A DNA stretch of 64,000 nucleotides, taken from Aquilutibacter rugosus (GTDB taxonomy: Bacteria; Pseudomonadota; Gammaproteobacteria; Xanthomonadales; Xanthomonadaceae). Positions 26,783-35,860 of the stretch are shown here, in pieces; the stretch's first letter is position 1, and each line of letters opens with the position of its first letter. The notes beneath the pieces are model-generated. The model worked only from the letters and a program-made list of their open reading frames with translations, was not told the DNA's origin and ran no database searches. Made by a program: the position numbers and the translations under genes. The DNA lies in contig NZ_JAZHBO010000001.1 of NCBI RefSeq assembly GCF_036541335.1, forward strand, positions 620,001 through 684,000, given 5' to 3'.

Positions 26783-27517
26783 ATGGCCTTTGATACCCCC
26801 TTCCTGATCATTGAAACCGGACAGCCGGCCGGGCGCATGAAGCGCCATAAAGGGTTTCCGCACTGGATTCGCGTGGCGGCCGGTCTGGAGCCCGACGAGG
26901 CGGTCAGCTTCAATGTGGAGCAGGGCGAGATCTTGCCGGATCATGCCGAAGGCTTTGCCGGCGTCCTGGTGACGGGATCGGCGGCCATGGTCACCGATCG
27001 TCACGACTGGAGCGAACGCACCGCCGACTGGCTGCGGCAGGCGGCCCATGCCGGGGTCCCGATGCTGGGCATCTGCTATGGCCATCAGCTGATCGCACAT
27101 GCGCTAGGCGGCGAGGTTGGCTGGTTGCCGCAACGTGAGATGGGCACGGTTGGCCTTCAAACCGATGCCGACCATACGGCCGATGACGCTTTATTTCAGG
27201 GTCTGCCGGCGACATTCAACGCCCAGGCCACCCATCTGCAGACCGTGGTGGCGCCACCTGAGGGCGCGGTGGTGCTGGCCCGCTCGGAGCTGGATGACTG
27301 CCATGCGTTCCGCTGGCAGCAGCACGTCTGGGGGCTGCAGTTCCATCCCGAATTCTCGCGGACCACGATGCAGGGCTATGTCCGGGCCCGCCGAGAGGAG
27401 TTACAGGCCGAGGGTATTGATCACCGCGAGCTGCATGACAAGGTCTCGGCGACTCCGCATGCCAGGCAAGTTCTGCGACGCTTCGTTCGTCACGCCCGCG
27501 CAGCGCGACACCGTTAA
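26783..27517 (+). CDS. class I glutamine amidotransferase
   Basis: A 244-residue GATase1 protein. The triad is visible: Cys98 in LGICYGHQL and His188/Glu190 in LQFHPEFS. It stands alone with no synthase partner, like the YfeJ/GuaA-like stand-alone amidotransferases, and the family role is unclear. ATG 26783 is preferred because homologous sequence starts there (FDTPFLIIETGQPAGR); an in-frame TTG at 26741 is possible. It is divergent from glyQ. Confidence 0.82.
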   Translation: MAFDTPFLIIETGQPAGRMKRHKGFPHWIRVAAGLEPDEAVSFNVEQGEILPDHAEGFAGVLVTGSAAMVTDRHDWSERTADWLRQAAHAGVPMLGICYGHQLIAHALGGEVGWLPQREMGTVGLQTDADHTADDALFQGLPATFNAQATHLQTVVAPPEGAVVLARSELDDCHAFRWQQHVWGLQFHPEFSRTTMQGYVRARREELQAEGIDHRELHDKVSATPHARQVLRRFVRHARAARHR

Positions 27518-27542
27518 ATCGGCGATAATACTCGGCTATACC

Positions 27543-27561
27543 CACGCCGCGCCGCGGCGTG
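27543..27561 (+). terminator. GC-rich hairpin after the amidotransferase gene
   Basis: CACGCCGC-GCC-GCGGCGTG is a perfect 8-bp stem, 26 bases after the stop and 21 bases before the next start. There is no T tract, so it may only pause transcription or stabilise the mRNA end. Confidence 0.35.
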
Positions 27562-27581
27562 CTCTGATAGGGTGAGCCTAA

Positions 27582-28424
27582 ATGAACACGCGCGAAGTGC
27601 CGCTGTTGGCCAGCATTAGCTGGGTCAAGAACGCGGTGCACCTGATGCTACGCCGACCGTTTGCCGTTTTCGGTGGCGCGGCATTGCTGTCAATCGTGTC
27701 GACCATCCCCTCGTGGTTTGAGTACCTGCTGCAGTTCTTTATCGATCCCGGCAACATGCAGCAGATCCTGCTGTTGCTGCTCGGTGCCGCGTTTGCGCTA
27801 CTGGTGTTCTTGCCGTTGTTTGGCGGCTACTTCCGTCTGATGCACCGTGTCGCCCACGATGTCGAGTCGCCATCGCCTTTGCAGGTGTTTGAGCCGTATC
27901 GCATCCGTCGCATGGCCGTGCGTCTGGTGGGTTACTTTGTGCTCGTGCTGATCGGTTACGGGCTTATTCTGGCGGTGTTTCGCTTTGTGGGCCTGCCGCA
28001 GGACTTCCTGCAGCGTCCGTCGCTGCAGAATCTGCAGATCCTGCCGCTGCTGTTTACCGCACTGATGATGTCGCTGGTCACCGCACTGATGGGCATCGGC
28101 CTGGGCGAGGTCGCGGTCTCCAATCAGATCGTCCGCATTGCCTTCGGCACGGCATGGCGCGGTTTTTTGCGTAATTTCAAGACGTTTTTCATGGGCGCGC
28201 TGCTGATTCCGATCATTGCCACCGTGGCCATGGTGATGTGGAGCGGCCTGATGTACGTGGTGGTGTGGCCGATCACCAAACTGCCTACGAGCTCTACCCA
28301 ACTCGCCATCGGTCTGATCTCGTGGCTGAGTGCATTGCCATTTATCGCGTTTCTGTTTGCCTTGCTATATTCGGTCTGGCAGGATGTGGTCGCCGCCGAA
28401 ATTAAGCATGATGAGTACGTCTGA
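27582..28424 (+). CDS. multi-pass inner-membrane protein, BPSS1780-like
   Basis: A 280-residue hydrophobic protein of unknown function. About six membrane segments can be seen, starting near residues 28-45, 60-85, 113-135, 150-175, 200-230 and 240-268. The hydrophilic segment RVAHDVESPSPLQVFEPYR lies between helices 2 and 3. It resembles the uncharacterised BPSS1780 family of beta- and gammaproteobacteria. Its stop overlaps the oleB start by 17 bases, so it is probably co-transcribed with oleB and may have a link to hydrocarbon formation or export; that link is inference. Confidence 0.75.
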   Translation: MNTREVPLLASISWVKNAVHLMLRRPFAVFGGAALLSIVSTIPSWFEYLLQFFIDPGNMQQILLLLLGAAFALLVFLPLFGGYFRLMHRVAHDVESPSPLQVFEPYRIRRMAVRLVGYFVLVLIGYGLILAVFRFVGLPQDFLQRPSLQNLQILPLLFTALMMSLVTALMGIGLGEVAVSNQIVRIAFGTAWRGFLRNFKTFFMGALLIPIIATVAMVMWSGLMYVVVWPITKLPTSSTQLAIGLISWLSALPFIAFLFALLYSVWQDVVAAEIKHDEYV

Positions 28425-29310
28425 GTATCCGTTCACCCCGCTAAGCTTCGAAGTTCGCCCCGGTATCCGCATGGCATATCTGGACGAAGGCCCCCAGGAC
28501 GCGCCGGTGATTCTCATGCTGCACGGCAATCCGTCGTGGTCGTTCCTGTGGCGCCGCTGGATTCTCGGCCTGCGCGATCAGTACCGCTGCATTGCGCCCG
28601 ATCACGTCGGTATGGGCAATAGCGACAAGCCCGACGATGCGCACTACACCTACACGCTCGACAGCCGCATTGACGATGTCGAAGCCCTGCTCGCTCACTT
28701 GGGCATCACCGGCCCGCTGACGTTGGCCGTGCATGACTGGGGCGGTGGCATCGGGTTCGGCTGGGCGATGCGTCATCCGGCGCAGGTGGCGCGTTTGCTG
28801 ATCACCAATACCGGTGCGTTCCCCTTGCCTAAGGCCAAGCGCCTGCCCCGCAGTTTGTGGCTGGGTCGCGATACGTGGTTAGGTGCCTTTCTGATTCGCG
28901 GGTTGAACGCCTTTGCTCGCGGCACTGCGCACATCGGTAGCGTGCGTCGCTTGCCCGCTGATGTTTTCCGCGGCTTTATTGCACCCTACAATTCGTGGGC
29001 GAATCGGCGTTCGGTGCTGCGCTTCGTGCAGGATATTCCGCTGGGCAAGGGCGATCGCGCCTGGGACACCATTGAACGCATGGGCGCGTTCTTGCCGAGT
29101 CTGGCGGACCGTCCGGCGCTGATCTTCTGGGGTCTTAAGGACTTTGTGTTCGACCGGCATTTCCTGCAGGGTTTCCGCGATGCCTTGCCGAATGCGCAGG
29201 TGCACGCCTACCAAGATGCCGCGCACTACGTGCTCGAGGACAAGGCCGAAGTCAGTCTGCCGCTGGTGCGCCAGTTCCTGGCGGCCAATCCTGTGGAGTC
29301 AGCGGCTTAA
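28408..29310 (+). CDS. oleB: OleB, beta-lactone decarboxylase (haloalkane dehalogenase-like)
   Basis: OleB turns the cis-beta-lactone made by OleC into a long-chain alkene and CO2. This 300-residue alpha/beta hydrolase has the nucleophile Asp110 in VHDWGGG, the oxyanion-hole segment HGNPSW at 39-44 and His in DAAHYVLED near the end. This set is shared by haloalkane dehalogenases and OleB. The assignment as OleB rests on oleC and oleD next to it. Tandem ATGs at 28408 and 28411 are both possible starts. Its 3' end overlaps the antisense ykgJ-like gene by 59 bases. Confidence 0.85.
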   Translation: MMSTSEYPFTPLSFEVRPGIRMAYLDEGPQDAPVILMLHGNPSWSFLWRRWILGLRDQYRCIAPDHVGMGNSDKPDDAHYTYTLDSRIDDVEALLAHLGITGPLTLAVHDWGGGIGFGWAMRHPAQVARLLITNTGAFPLPKAKRLPRSLWLGRDTWLGAFLIRGLNAFARGTAHIGSVRRLPADVFRGFIAPYNSWANRRSVLRFVQDIPLGKGDRAWDTIERMGAFLPSLADRPALIFWGLKDFVFDRHFLQGFRDALPNAQVHAYQDAAHYVLEDKAEVSLPLVRQFLAANPVESAA

Positions 29311-29638
29311 GTCCGTGAACCGCGCGTGCTTTGTCGCACTGCGCATCGGCACGGCCGAATTCCCAACTCGCTTGCACCAGACGACAGGCCTGCGGTCGTT
29401 GCGCGTGAATCGTGCAGCGACTGTATTGGCCGATCACTGCGTCTAAGGCGATGCAGCGGGGTGCCTTCGCCCAGGTTCCGCGCATGCAGACCTGATGCGC
29501 ATCTAAGGGTTCGGTGAGCTCGGCGGGGACGACGCCACCCAAGTTCGGATCGGTTTCGCTCCAGTGCATGGACACGCGAAACGTGGCACAACAGGCGCCG
29601 CAGGATAGGCAAGGGTGAACGAAAGGCGTGTCGGACAT
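29252..29638 (-). CDS. YkgJ-family cysteine-cluster protein
   Basis: A 128-residue protein with the Cys pattern CLSCGACC near residue 10, then C52, C62, C74 and C84 or so, as in the YkgJ/UPF0153 zinc- or iron-binding family. Its function is unknown. It lies on the opposite strand between oleB and oleC: the end overlaps oleB by 59 bases, and the start is 45 bases from oleC. It may split the ole genes into two transcription units. Confidence 0.8.
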   Translation of the reverse strand: MSDTPFVHPCLSCGACCATFRVSMHWSETDPNLGGVVPAELTEPLDAHQVCMRGTWAKAPRCIALDAVIGQYSRCTIHAQRPQACRLVQASWEFGRADAQCDKARAVHGLKPLTPQDWPPGTGAPAAD

Positions 29639-29683
29639 CGGGCTCTATTCTACGGTCGCTGCGAATTCTGCGAAAATCTTGCC

Positions 29684-31309
29684 ATGTCCGAGCTGCCGCC
29701 CCCTCATCTCACCGACGCGCTCGATCGCGCCGCCCGTCTGCAGCCGGAACAGATCGCGATTCGCGTTCCGGGTCCGCGCCACAATCGCTTCGGGTTTGCC
29801 CGTTACGACGAGTTGCTGACGTTCGGCGAGCTGCAAAAGCGCAGCACGGCGCTAGCTCGCGGTTTGCTGCACAGGACGCCGTTAGAGCGTGGCGACCGGG
29901 TGGTGGTCATGCTGAAACCGACATTGGACTTCTTTGTCAGCATGTTTGCGCTGTTTCGTGCGGGCATGGTGCCGGTGCTGATCGATCCGGGTATTCCGCG
30001 GGCCTCGCTCAAGCAGTGCCTGCGCGAGGCCGATCCGCAGGGCTTTATCGGCTTGCCGATGGCGCATCTGGCGCGGCGCGTATTGGGCTGGGCGCCATCT
30101 GCGAATGTGCATCTGACCACCGGCCATGGCTGGTTCGGCAATCGTCGTCTGCGCGATTTGCGCTGCTCGGACGAGCTGGAGTTGCCGACACCCGGTGCCG
30201 ACGACCTGGCCGCCATTTTGTTTACCAGCGGCAGCACCGGGGTGCCCAAAGGTGTCGAATACAAGCATCGGCACTTTATCGGCCAGCTCGAGCTGCTGCG
30301 CGATGCCTTCGGCATTGAGCCGGGCGGCACGGATTTTCCGACGTTTCCGCCGTTTGCACTGTTCGATCCGGCGCTGGGGCTGACTTCGGTTATTCCGGAT
30401 ATGGATGCCCGCAAGCCGGCGCAGGCCGATGCACGCAAATTGCACGATGCCATGCAGCGGTTCGGTGTGGAGCAGCTGTTCGGTTCGCCGGCGCTGATGA
30501 AGGTGCTGGCCGAATACGGCAAGCCGCTGGCGGGTCTGAGGCGCGTGACCAGCGCGGGCGCGCCGGTGCCCCCTGTAACGGTTGCGAAAATTCAGGCCCT
30601 TTTGCCCGACGATGCCAAGTTCTGGACGCCCTACGGCGCCACCGAATGTTTGCCGGTGGCAGTGATCGAAGGCCGACAGCTGTTAGGCACGCGCATTGCC
30701 ACCGAACAGGGCGCAGGGACCTGCGTAGGTCGGCCGCTGCCGGGCAATGACGTGCGCATCATTCGTATCGTGGATGGTCCGATTGCCAATTGGGATGAGA
30801 CCGTGGCCTGCGCCCCGGGCGAGATCGGTGAGATTACCGTGGTCGGTCCCAGCACCACCGAGGCGTATTTCAACCGGCCGGATCTGACCTTTAAGGCCAA
30901 GATCTCGGAACGCGATCGCGTTGTGCATCGGATGGGTGATGCCGGCTATCTGGATGCCCAAGGTCGACTCTGGTTTTGCGGTCGTCTGTCGCAGCGTGTT
31001 CGCACGGCCGATGGCGACTTGCACACCGAACAGGTCGAGCCGATCTTTAACACGCATCCGAGTGTGTTGCGCAGTGCGCTGGTTGGTGTCGAAGGCGAAC
31101 CCGTCGTGCTGGTGGAGCTGGATCCGCGCACCCCGCACTCGTGGGACGGCATTCGCGCTGAATTGCGCGCGCTGGCCATGCAACTTCCGTTGACGCAAGG
31201 GATCAAACGCTTCCTGCCGCATCGGAAATTCCCGGTGGATATCCGCCATAACGCCAAGATCCGACGCGAAGACCTGGCGGTCGAAGCCGCTCGCAGGTTG
31301 CGCGCATGA
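29684..31309 (+). CDS. oleC: OleC, beta-lactone synthetase (AMP-forming ligase family)
   Basis: OleC uses ATP to close a beta-hydroxy acid into a cis-beta-lactone. The 541-residue protein has the adenylation core motifs: FTSGSTGVPKG at about 180-190, YGATECLP near 315 and the GDAGYLD...RLWFCGR region near 420-435. OleC differs from usual acyl-CoA ligases by context with oleB and oleD. ATG 29684 is preferred to an in-frame start 23 codons earlier, because those codons lie in the divergent promoter region and are not conserved-looking. It overlaps oleD by 4 bases. Confidence 0.9.
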   Translation: MSELPPPHLTDALDRAARLQPEQIAIRVPGPRHNRFGFARYDELLTFGELQKRSTALARGLLHRTPLERGDRVVVMLKPTLDFFVSMFALFRAGMVPVLIDPGIPRASLKQCLREADPQGFIGLPMAHLARRVLGWAPSANVHLTTGHGWFGNRRLRDLRCSDELELPTPGADDLAAILFTSGSTGVPKGVEYKHRHFIGQLELLRDAFGIEPGGTDFPTFPPFALFDPALGLTSVIPDMDARKPAQADARKLHDAMQRFGVEQLFGSPALMKVLAEYGKPLAGLRRVTSAGAPVPPVTVAKIQALLPDDAKFWTPYGATECLPVAVIEGRQLLGTRIATEQGAGTCVGRPLPGNDVRIIRIVDGPIANWDETVACAPGEIGEITVVGPSTTEAYFNRPDLTFKAKISERDRVVHRMGDAGYLDAQGRLWFCGRLSQRVRTADGDLHTEQVEPIFNTHPSVLRSALVGVEGEPVVLVELDPRTPHSWDGIRAELRALAMQLPLTQGIKRFLPHRKFPVDIRHNAKIRREDLAVEAARRLRA

Positions 31310-32304
31310 AGGTCCTGGTCACCGGTGGCGGCGGGTTTCTGGGTTTGGCGCTGTGCCGAGCCTTGCAGGCGCAGGGCTACACCGTGCGCAGCATCCAACG
31401 CCGTGATTCTGCGGCCTTGCGTGAATTGGGCGTGGAGCAAGTGCTGGGCGATCTGGCCAATGCCGAGGCCATGCGCGCAGCGGTGAGTGGCGTGGATGCC
31501 ATTGTGCATAACGCGGCGATGGCCGGGGCCTGGGGTCCGTACCAGGACTACTATCGCGCCAACGTGCTCGGTACCCGCAACGTCCTGCAGGCGGCGCGGG
31601 CCGCCGGGGTTCGCAAAGTGGTGTACACCTCGACGCCGTCGGTGACGCACCGCGCGACCCATCCGGTTGCCGGACTGTCGGCGGCGCAGGTGCCGTACGG
31701 CGAAGGCCTGCGTGCGCCCTATGCCGCCACCAAGAAGCTGGCCGAGATCGAGGCCTTGGCCGCCAATGACGCGTCGTTGGCCGTGACCGCACTGCGGCCG
31801 CGCCTGATCTGGGGTGCCGGCGACAATCATCTGCTGCCGCGACTGGTTGAGCGCTCGCGCGCCGGTCGTTTGCGCCTGATCGGCAGCGGCGACAATCTCA
31901 TTGACTCGACGTACGTGACCAATGCGGCCAATGCACATGTGCGGGCGCTGCAGGCGCTGGAGCCCGGTAGCCGCAATGCGGGCAAGGCGTATTTCATCAG
32001 CAATGGCGAGCCGCGTTCGATGAAGGATACGGTCAATGCGCTGCTTGATGCCGCCGGTGAACCGCCGGTTTCGCAGCATATCCCCGCCGCTGTGGCGATG
32101 GCGGCGGCGCATGTGATGCAGGCCGCGTATCGCGGGTTGCCGCTGCGTGGCGAGCCTTTGCTGACCCCGTTTGTGGTCGAACAGATGCTGACCACTCACT
32201 GGTACGACATGACGCCCGCGCGCGAGGATTTCGGGTACGTTCCGGCGGTTTCCTTCGATCAGGGCATCGAGCAGTTACGGCGCTCGTTTAGAATGACCGC
32301 ATGA
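31306..32304 (+). CDS. oleD: OleD, 2-alkyl-3-oxoalkanoate reductase
   Basis: OleD reduces the beta-keto acid made by OleA to the beta-hydroxy acid, using NADPH. The 332-residue protein is an extended short-chain dehydrogenase with the Rossmann motif TGGGGFLG at 6-13, a Ser/Thr near 110 (VYTSTPSV) and the YxxxK pair Tyr139/Lys143 in APYAATKK. It overlaps oleC upstream and ubiJ downstream, each by 4 bases. OleA, the first enzyme, is not in the window. Confidence 0.9.
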   Translation: MKVLVTGGGGFLGLALCRALQAQGYTVRSIQRRDSAALRELGVEQVLGDLANAEAMRAAVSGVDAIVHNAAMAGAWGPYQDYYRANVLGTRNVLQAARAAGVRKVVYTSTPSVTHRATHPVAGLSAAQVPYGEGLRAPYAATKKLAEIEALAANDASLAVTALRPRLIWGAGDNHLLPRLVERSRAGRLRLIGSGDNLIDSTYVTNAANAHVRALQALEPGSRNAGKAYFISNGEPRSMKDTVNALLDAAGEPPVSQHIPAAVAMAAAHVMQAAYRGLPLRGEPLLTPFVVEQMLTTHWYDMTPAREDFGYVPAVSFDQGIEQLRRSFRMTA

Positions 32305-32936
32305 ACGCAATTCCAGCTTTTCTCAGACCCTTGGCCGGTGCAGCGCTTGAGCGCGCACTGAATCGGGCCCTGTCGATGGATGCCGCCGCGGCCGAACGCG
32401 TGCGGGGCTGGCAGGGTCGTCGTATCGCCTTCAAGCTGGTCAATCCGCCATTGGCGCTGCAAGTCACGGTCACTGCCGATGGCAAATTGCAGGTCGGCAA
32501 GTTGGAGTCCGACATCGAGCACGATCTGGAAATCGACAGCAATCTGACGGGGCTGATCAATCAGTCGCCGATGATGCGCGAGGCTCCGAACAAACTCAAA
32601 GGGCGGCTGCGGATTAGCGGCGACGCCGATCTGGCGCGCGAGGTGCAGGGCCTGATGGCGAACTTTGCGCCCGACTTGCAGTTGCCGTTTGTGCAACTGT
32701 TCGGCGACGTGATGGGCGTGCAGGTGGCGCAGGCCGTGAGCGGTGCAGGTCGTCACTTGCGCGAGGCCGGACGCAGCTTGGCCGAGTCGTCGGCACTGTT
32801 CGTGACCGAAGAGTCGCGCGATGTCGTCGGCCGGATCGAGTTGCAGGATTTCCACGACGCGGTGGACACCGTGCGCAATGATGTCGAACGGCTGGCGGTG
32901 CGCATCGCGCGTCTGCGCGCGGAGCGCGGTCTGTGA
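32301..32936 (+). CDS. ubiJ: ubiquinone biosynthesis accessory factor UbiJ
   Basis: UbiJ holds lipid intermediates for the soluble ubiquinone-making complex. The 211-residue protein has an SCP2 domain at about residues 15-110 and a C-terminal predicted coiled coil (ELQDFHDAVDTVRNDVERLA). The start overlaps the oleD stop and the end overlaps ubiB through GTGA. ubiE, often upstream in other bacteria, is not here. Confidence 0.9.
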   Translation: MNAIPAFLRPLAGAALERALNRALSMDAAAAERVRGWQGRRIAFKLVNPPLALQVTVTADGKLQVGKLESDIEHDLEIDSNLTGLINQSPMMREAPNKLKGRLRISGDADLAREVQGLMANFAPDLQLPFVQLFGDVMGVQVAQAVSGAGRHLREAGRSLAESSALFVTEESRDVVGRIELQDFHDAVDTVRNDVERLAVRIARLRAERGL

Positions 32937-34597
32937 GTTCGGTGCTGCGCGCGGCCCGGATCGGTCGCATTCTGTTGCGTTATCGGCTCGACTCGCTGGC
33001 CGAAGACACGCCTTACGAAAAATGGCTGGCGATGGCGCGTCCGTTCGTGCCTCGCGCGTCCGAGGAAATCGCGCAACTCTCGCGCGGTGCCCGCTTGCGC
33101 CTGGCGCTGCAGGAGCTCGGTCCGATCTTTGTCAAGTTCGGGCAGATCCTTTCAACGCGTCGCGATCTGATTCCGGTGGATATCGCCGACGAGCTGGCGT
33201 TTCTGCAGGATCGCGTCAAACCGTTTGACGGCGAGCTGGCACGCACGCAAGTCGAAGCCGCGCTGGGCAAGCCGATCGATCAACTCTACGCGCGCTTTGA
33301 TCTGCAACCGTTGGGCAGTGCTTCGATCTCGCAAGTGCACGGCGCGCAGCTGTTCAGTGGCCGCGAGGTGGTGGTCAAAGTCATCCGTCCGAACATCGGC
33401 AAGCAAATTGCCGAGGATCTGTCGCTGCTGTACGCGCTGGCCTCGGTGGTGGAACGCACGCATCCTGCGTCAGACAAGATTCGTCCGCGCGAAGTGGTCG
33501 ATGAGATTGCCGCCACCTTGACCGCCGAACTCGACATGCAGCGCGAAGGCGGTAACGCCAGTCTGTTGCGTCGCAATTGGGAAGGCAGTGACGATCTGTA
33601 TGTGCCCGAGGTGATCTGGTCGCATACCGCCGAACAGGTGCTGACGCTGGAGCGCGTGTACGGCATTCCGTCCGATGACGTGGCCGCGCTCGATGCAGCC
33701 GGCATCAATCGCGTGCGTCTCGCCGAAAAGGGCGTGCGTGTGTTCTACGAACAGGTATTCCGCGACAACTTCTTTCATGCCGATGCGCATGCGGGCAATA
33801 TTTGGGTCGATCAGGATCCGGCGCGCAAGGACAATCCGCGGTTCATCGCGTTGGATTTCGGCATCATGGGCCAGCTGTCCGATGACGACCAGTACTATCT
33901 GGCCGAGAATTTCATGGCCATTTTCAACCGCGACTACCGACGTATCGCCGAGTTGCATGTGCGCGCAGGGTGGATGCCGGCCGATCTGCGCATCGACGAG
34001 TTAGAAGCTGCGGTGCGCGCCGTGTGTGAGCCCTATCTGACACGACCCCTGAGTGAGATTTCCCTGGCTGAGCTACTGGCCAAGTTGTTCCGTACCGCGC
34101 AAAAGTATCAGCTGACACTGCAGCCGCAGCTGATTCTGCTGCAGAAAACGCTGTTGAGTATCGAAGGCGTGGGTCGCACACTCGATCCACGGCTGGATAT
34201 CTGGGAGATCGCACGCCCGGTGCTGCAGCGGATTCTGGTGCGCAAGTATTCGCCCTCGCAGTTGCTGCGCGAGTTGCGCAAGCGCATGCCCGAGATCATG
34301 ACTACCGCACCGGAGATGCCGCGACTGGCGCATCAGTGGTTGTCGCAGCAGGCGCACGGTCAGCAGCGCATGATCATCGCTTCGACGGATCTCGAGCAGA
34401 TGCGTCGGGCGATTCACGACGCCCATCGGCAAACGGTGGCAGCCGTCTTAGGTGCCGGGCTGCTGATCGTGGCGTCGGTACTGTACGTGCTCGAAGCCGG
34501 TGGCCCCAAAGTGCTGAGCGTGCCCTTGAGTGCCTGGATTGCCGGTGCCGGTGGTGTGTGGGCCTTGCTGGCCGCGTGGCCGCGCCGCCGTCGCTAG
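32933..34597 (+). CDS. ubiB: ubiquinone biosynthesis kinase-like protein UbiB
   Basis: A 554-residue atypical kinase/ATPase (ABC1/ADCK family) needed for ubiquinone synthesis. The family KxGQ motif (KFGQ) is at 68-71, followed by STRRDLIP. The modified nucleotide loop QPLGSASISQVHGA is near 123-136, and NFFHADAHAGNIW plus ALDFGIMG hold catalytic and metal residues. Two membrane helices lie at about 505-545. Translation starts at GTG, overlapping the ubiJ stop by 4 bases, which indicates coupling. Confidence 0.94.
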   Translation: MSSVLRAARIGRILLRYRLDSLAEDTPYEKWLAMARPFVPRASEEIAQLSRGARLRLALQELGPIFVKFGQILSTRRDLIPVDIADELAFLQDRVKPFDGELARTQVEAALGKPIDQLYARFDLQPLGSASISQVHGAQLFSGREVVVKVIRPNIGKQIAEDLSLLYALASVVERTHPASDKIRPREVVDEIAATLTAELDMQREGGNASLLRRNWEGSDDLYVPEVIWSHTAEQVLTLERVYGIPSDDVAALDAAGINRVRLAEKGVRVFYEQVFRDNFFHADAHAGNIWVDQDPARKDNPRFIALDFGIMGQLSDDDQYYLAENFMAIFNRDYRRIAELHVRAGWMPADLRIDELEAAVRAVCEPYLTRPLSEISLAELLAKLFRTAQKYQLTLQPQLILLQKTLLSIEGVGRTLDPRLDIWEIARPVLQRILVRKYSPSQLLRELRKRMPEIMTTAPEMPRLAHQWLSQQAHGQQRMIIASTDLEQMRRAIHDAHRQTVAAVLGAGLLIVASVLYVLEAGGPKVLSVPLSAWIAGAGGVWALLAAWPRRRR

Positions 34598-34671
34598 GGC
34601 ATGAAGCATCGCGGCGATCGGGTTCGACCTTTTGTCCCCGGTGGCCGGCGCGTGATATTTAATGAGCCAAC

Positions 34672-35448
34672 ATGAGCCATCCCCTGCCACCCGTTGAGAT
34701 CCTGCTGCAGACGCCGCGCTTTGCCGTCGTCAACAAGCCGCACGGCATGATGATCCATCGCAGCAAGATGGCCAACGGTGATGAGCAGTATCTGGTCGAT
34801 GCGCTGCAGAGTCAGCTGCGAGTGCCGATCTTTGCGGTGCATCGTCTGGATCGCGCGACGTCCGGCTGCTGCCTGGTGGCCTTCGACAGTGAGACGGCGT
34901 CGCTGTTGGGCAAGCAGGTCATGGCCAACACGCTCGACAAGACTTACTGGGCGGCGGTGCGTGGCTGGCCGCGCGAAGACGCCTTCACCATTGATTACCC
35001 GCTCGATGGCGGTCCGGGCAAGCGCGAGAAGAAGTCGGCCGTGACGCATTTCAGCGTCTTAGCTCGCGCCGAGTTGCCGTTTCCGGATCGGGACTTTTCA
35101 GTCTCGCGTTACGCCTGGCTCGAATGTCGGCTCGAGACTGGGCGCTTCCGGCAGATCCGTCGCCATCTCAAGCATTGTTTTCATCATCTGATCGGCGACA
35201 CCAGTCATGGCGACGGTCGGCACAATCGCCAGTGGCGGATGATGGGCATCCATCGCATGCTGCTGCACGCACGGTCGTTGTCCTTTGATGATCCGTTCGA
35301 AGGCCATCGCCTGCACGTCACCGCTCCCGTCGATGACGAGATGCGCAAGGCCCTGGCGTGGTTCGTGTCCCGGCCTGCTGATGCCCCGGCCGTTATGTCC
35401 GATGCGCGTGCATCTGAGCATGGAGTGGCGTCGCATGCGGTTGAGTAA
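34672..35448 (+). CDS. truC: RluA-family pseudouridine synthase, TruC-like
   Basis: A 258-residue enzyme likely to make pseudouridine 65 in tRNA. The catalytic Asp60 is in VHRLDRATSG, and the family motif KPHGMMIHRS lies near residue 22. The C-terminal FRQIRRHLKHCFHHLIGD and the TSHGDGRHN segment are characteristic of the TruC branch rather than RluA, RluC or RluD. There is no S4 domain. The last 14 bases overlap arfB. Confidence 0.82.
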   Translation: MSHPLPPVEILLQTPRFAVVNKPHGMMIHRSKMANGDEQYLVDALQSQLRVPIFAVHRLDRATSGCCLVAFDSETASLLGKQVMANTLDKTYWAAVRGWPREDAFTIDYPLDGGPGKREKKSAVTHFSVLARAELPFPDRDFSVSRYAWLECRLETGRFRQIRRHLKHCFHHLIGDTSHGDGRHNRQWRMMGIHRMLLHARSLSFDDPFEGHRLHVTAPVDDEMRKALAWFVSRPADAPAVMSDARASEHGVASHAVE

Positions 35449-35851
35449 CGGCATCGTGATTGACGAATCCGAGCTGGACGAGCAGTTCATCCGCTCCTCG
35501 GGGCCGGGCGGTCAGAACGTCAACAAAGTGGCGACGGCGGTGGAGCTGCGATTTGATATCTCGCGTTCGCGGTCCTTGAGCGAGTCGGTGCGTGAGCTGT
35601 TGCTGGCGCGGCGCGATCGGCGCATGACGCAAGATGGCGTGCTGGTCATTCAGGCGCGACGGTTCCGTACTCAGGACCGCAATCGTCAGGATGCGCGGGA
35701 TCGCCTGGCGGCGGTAATTGAGCAGGCCCTGTTGCCGGTCACGCCACGGGTGGCGACCAAGCCGACACGCGCTTCGAAAACACGACGACTCACTGAAAAA
35801 CGTCAGCGCGGCGAGACCAAGTCTCGTCGTTCTGTACGCGATTGGGACTAG
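35435..35851 (+). CDS. arfB: alternative ribosome-rescue factor ArfB (peptidyl-tRNA hydrolase)
   Basis: ArfB frees ribosomes stalled without a stop codon by hydrolysing peptidyl-tRNA. The 138-residue protein has the GGQ motif at about 25-27 (SSGPGGQNVNK). Its basic C-terminal tail (TKPTRASKTRRLTEKRQRGE) enters the empty mRNA channel in homologues. ATG 35435 is chosen because GGAG lies 9 bases upstream; ATG 35420 is possible. It begins inside truC. Confidence 0.92.
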   Translation: MRLSNGIVIDESELDEQFIRSSGPGGQNVNKVATAVELRFDISRSRSLSESVRELLLARRDRRMTQDGVLVIQARRFRTQDRNRQDARDRLAAVIEQALLPVTPRVATKPTRASKTRRLTEKRQRGETKSRRSVRDWD

Positions 35852-35860
35852 AATTTGCCA

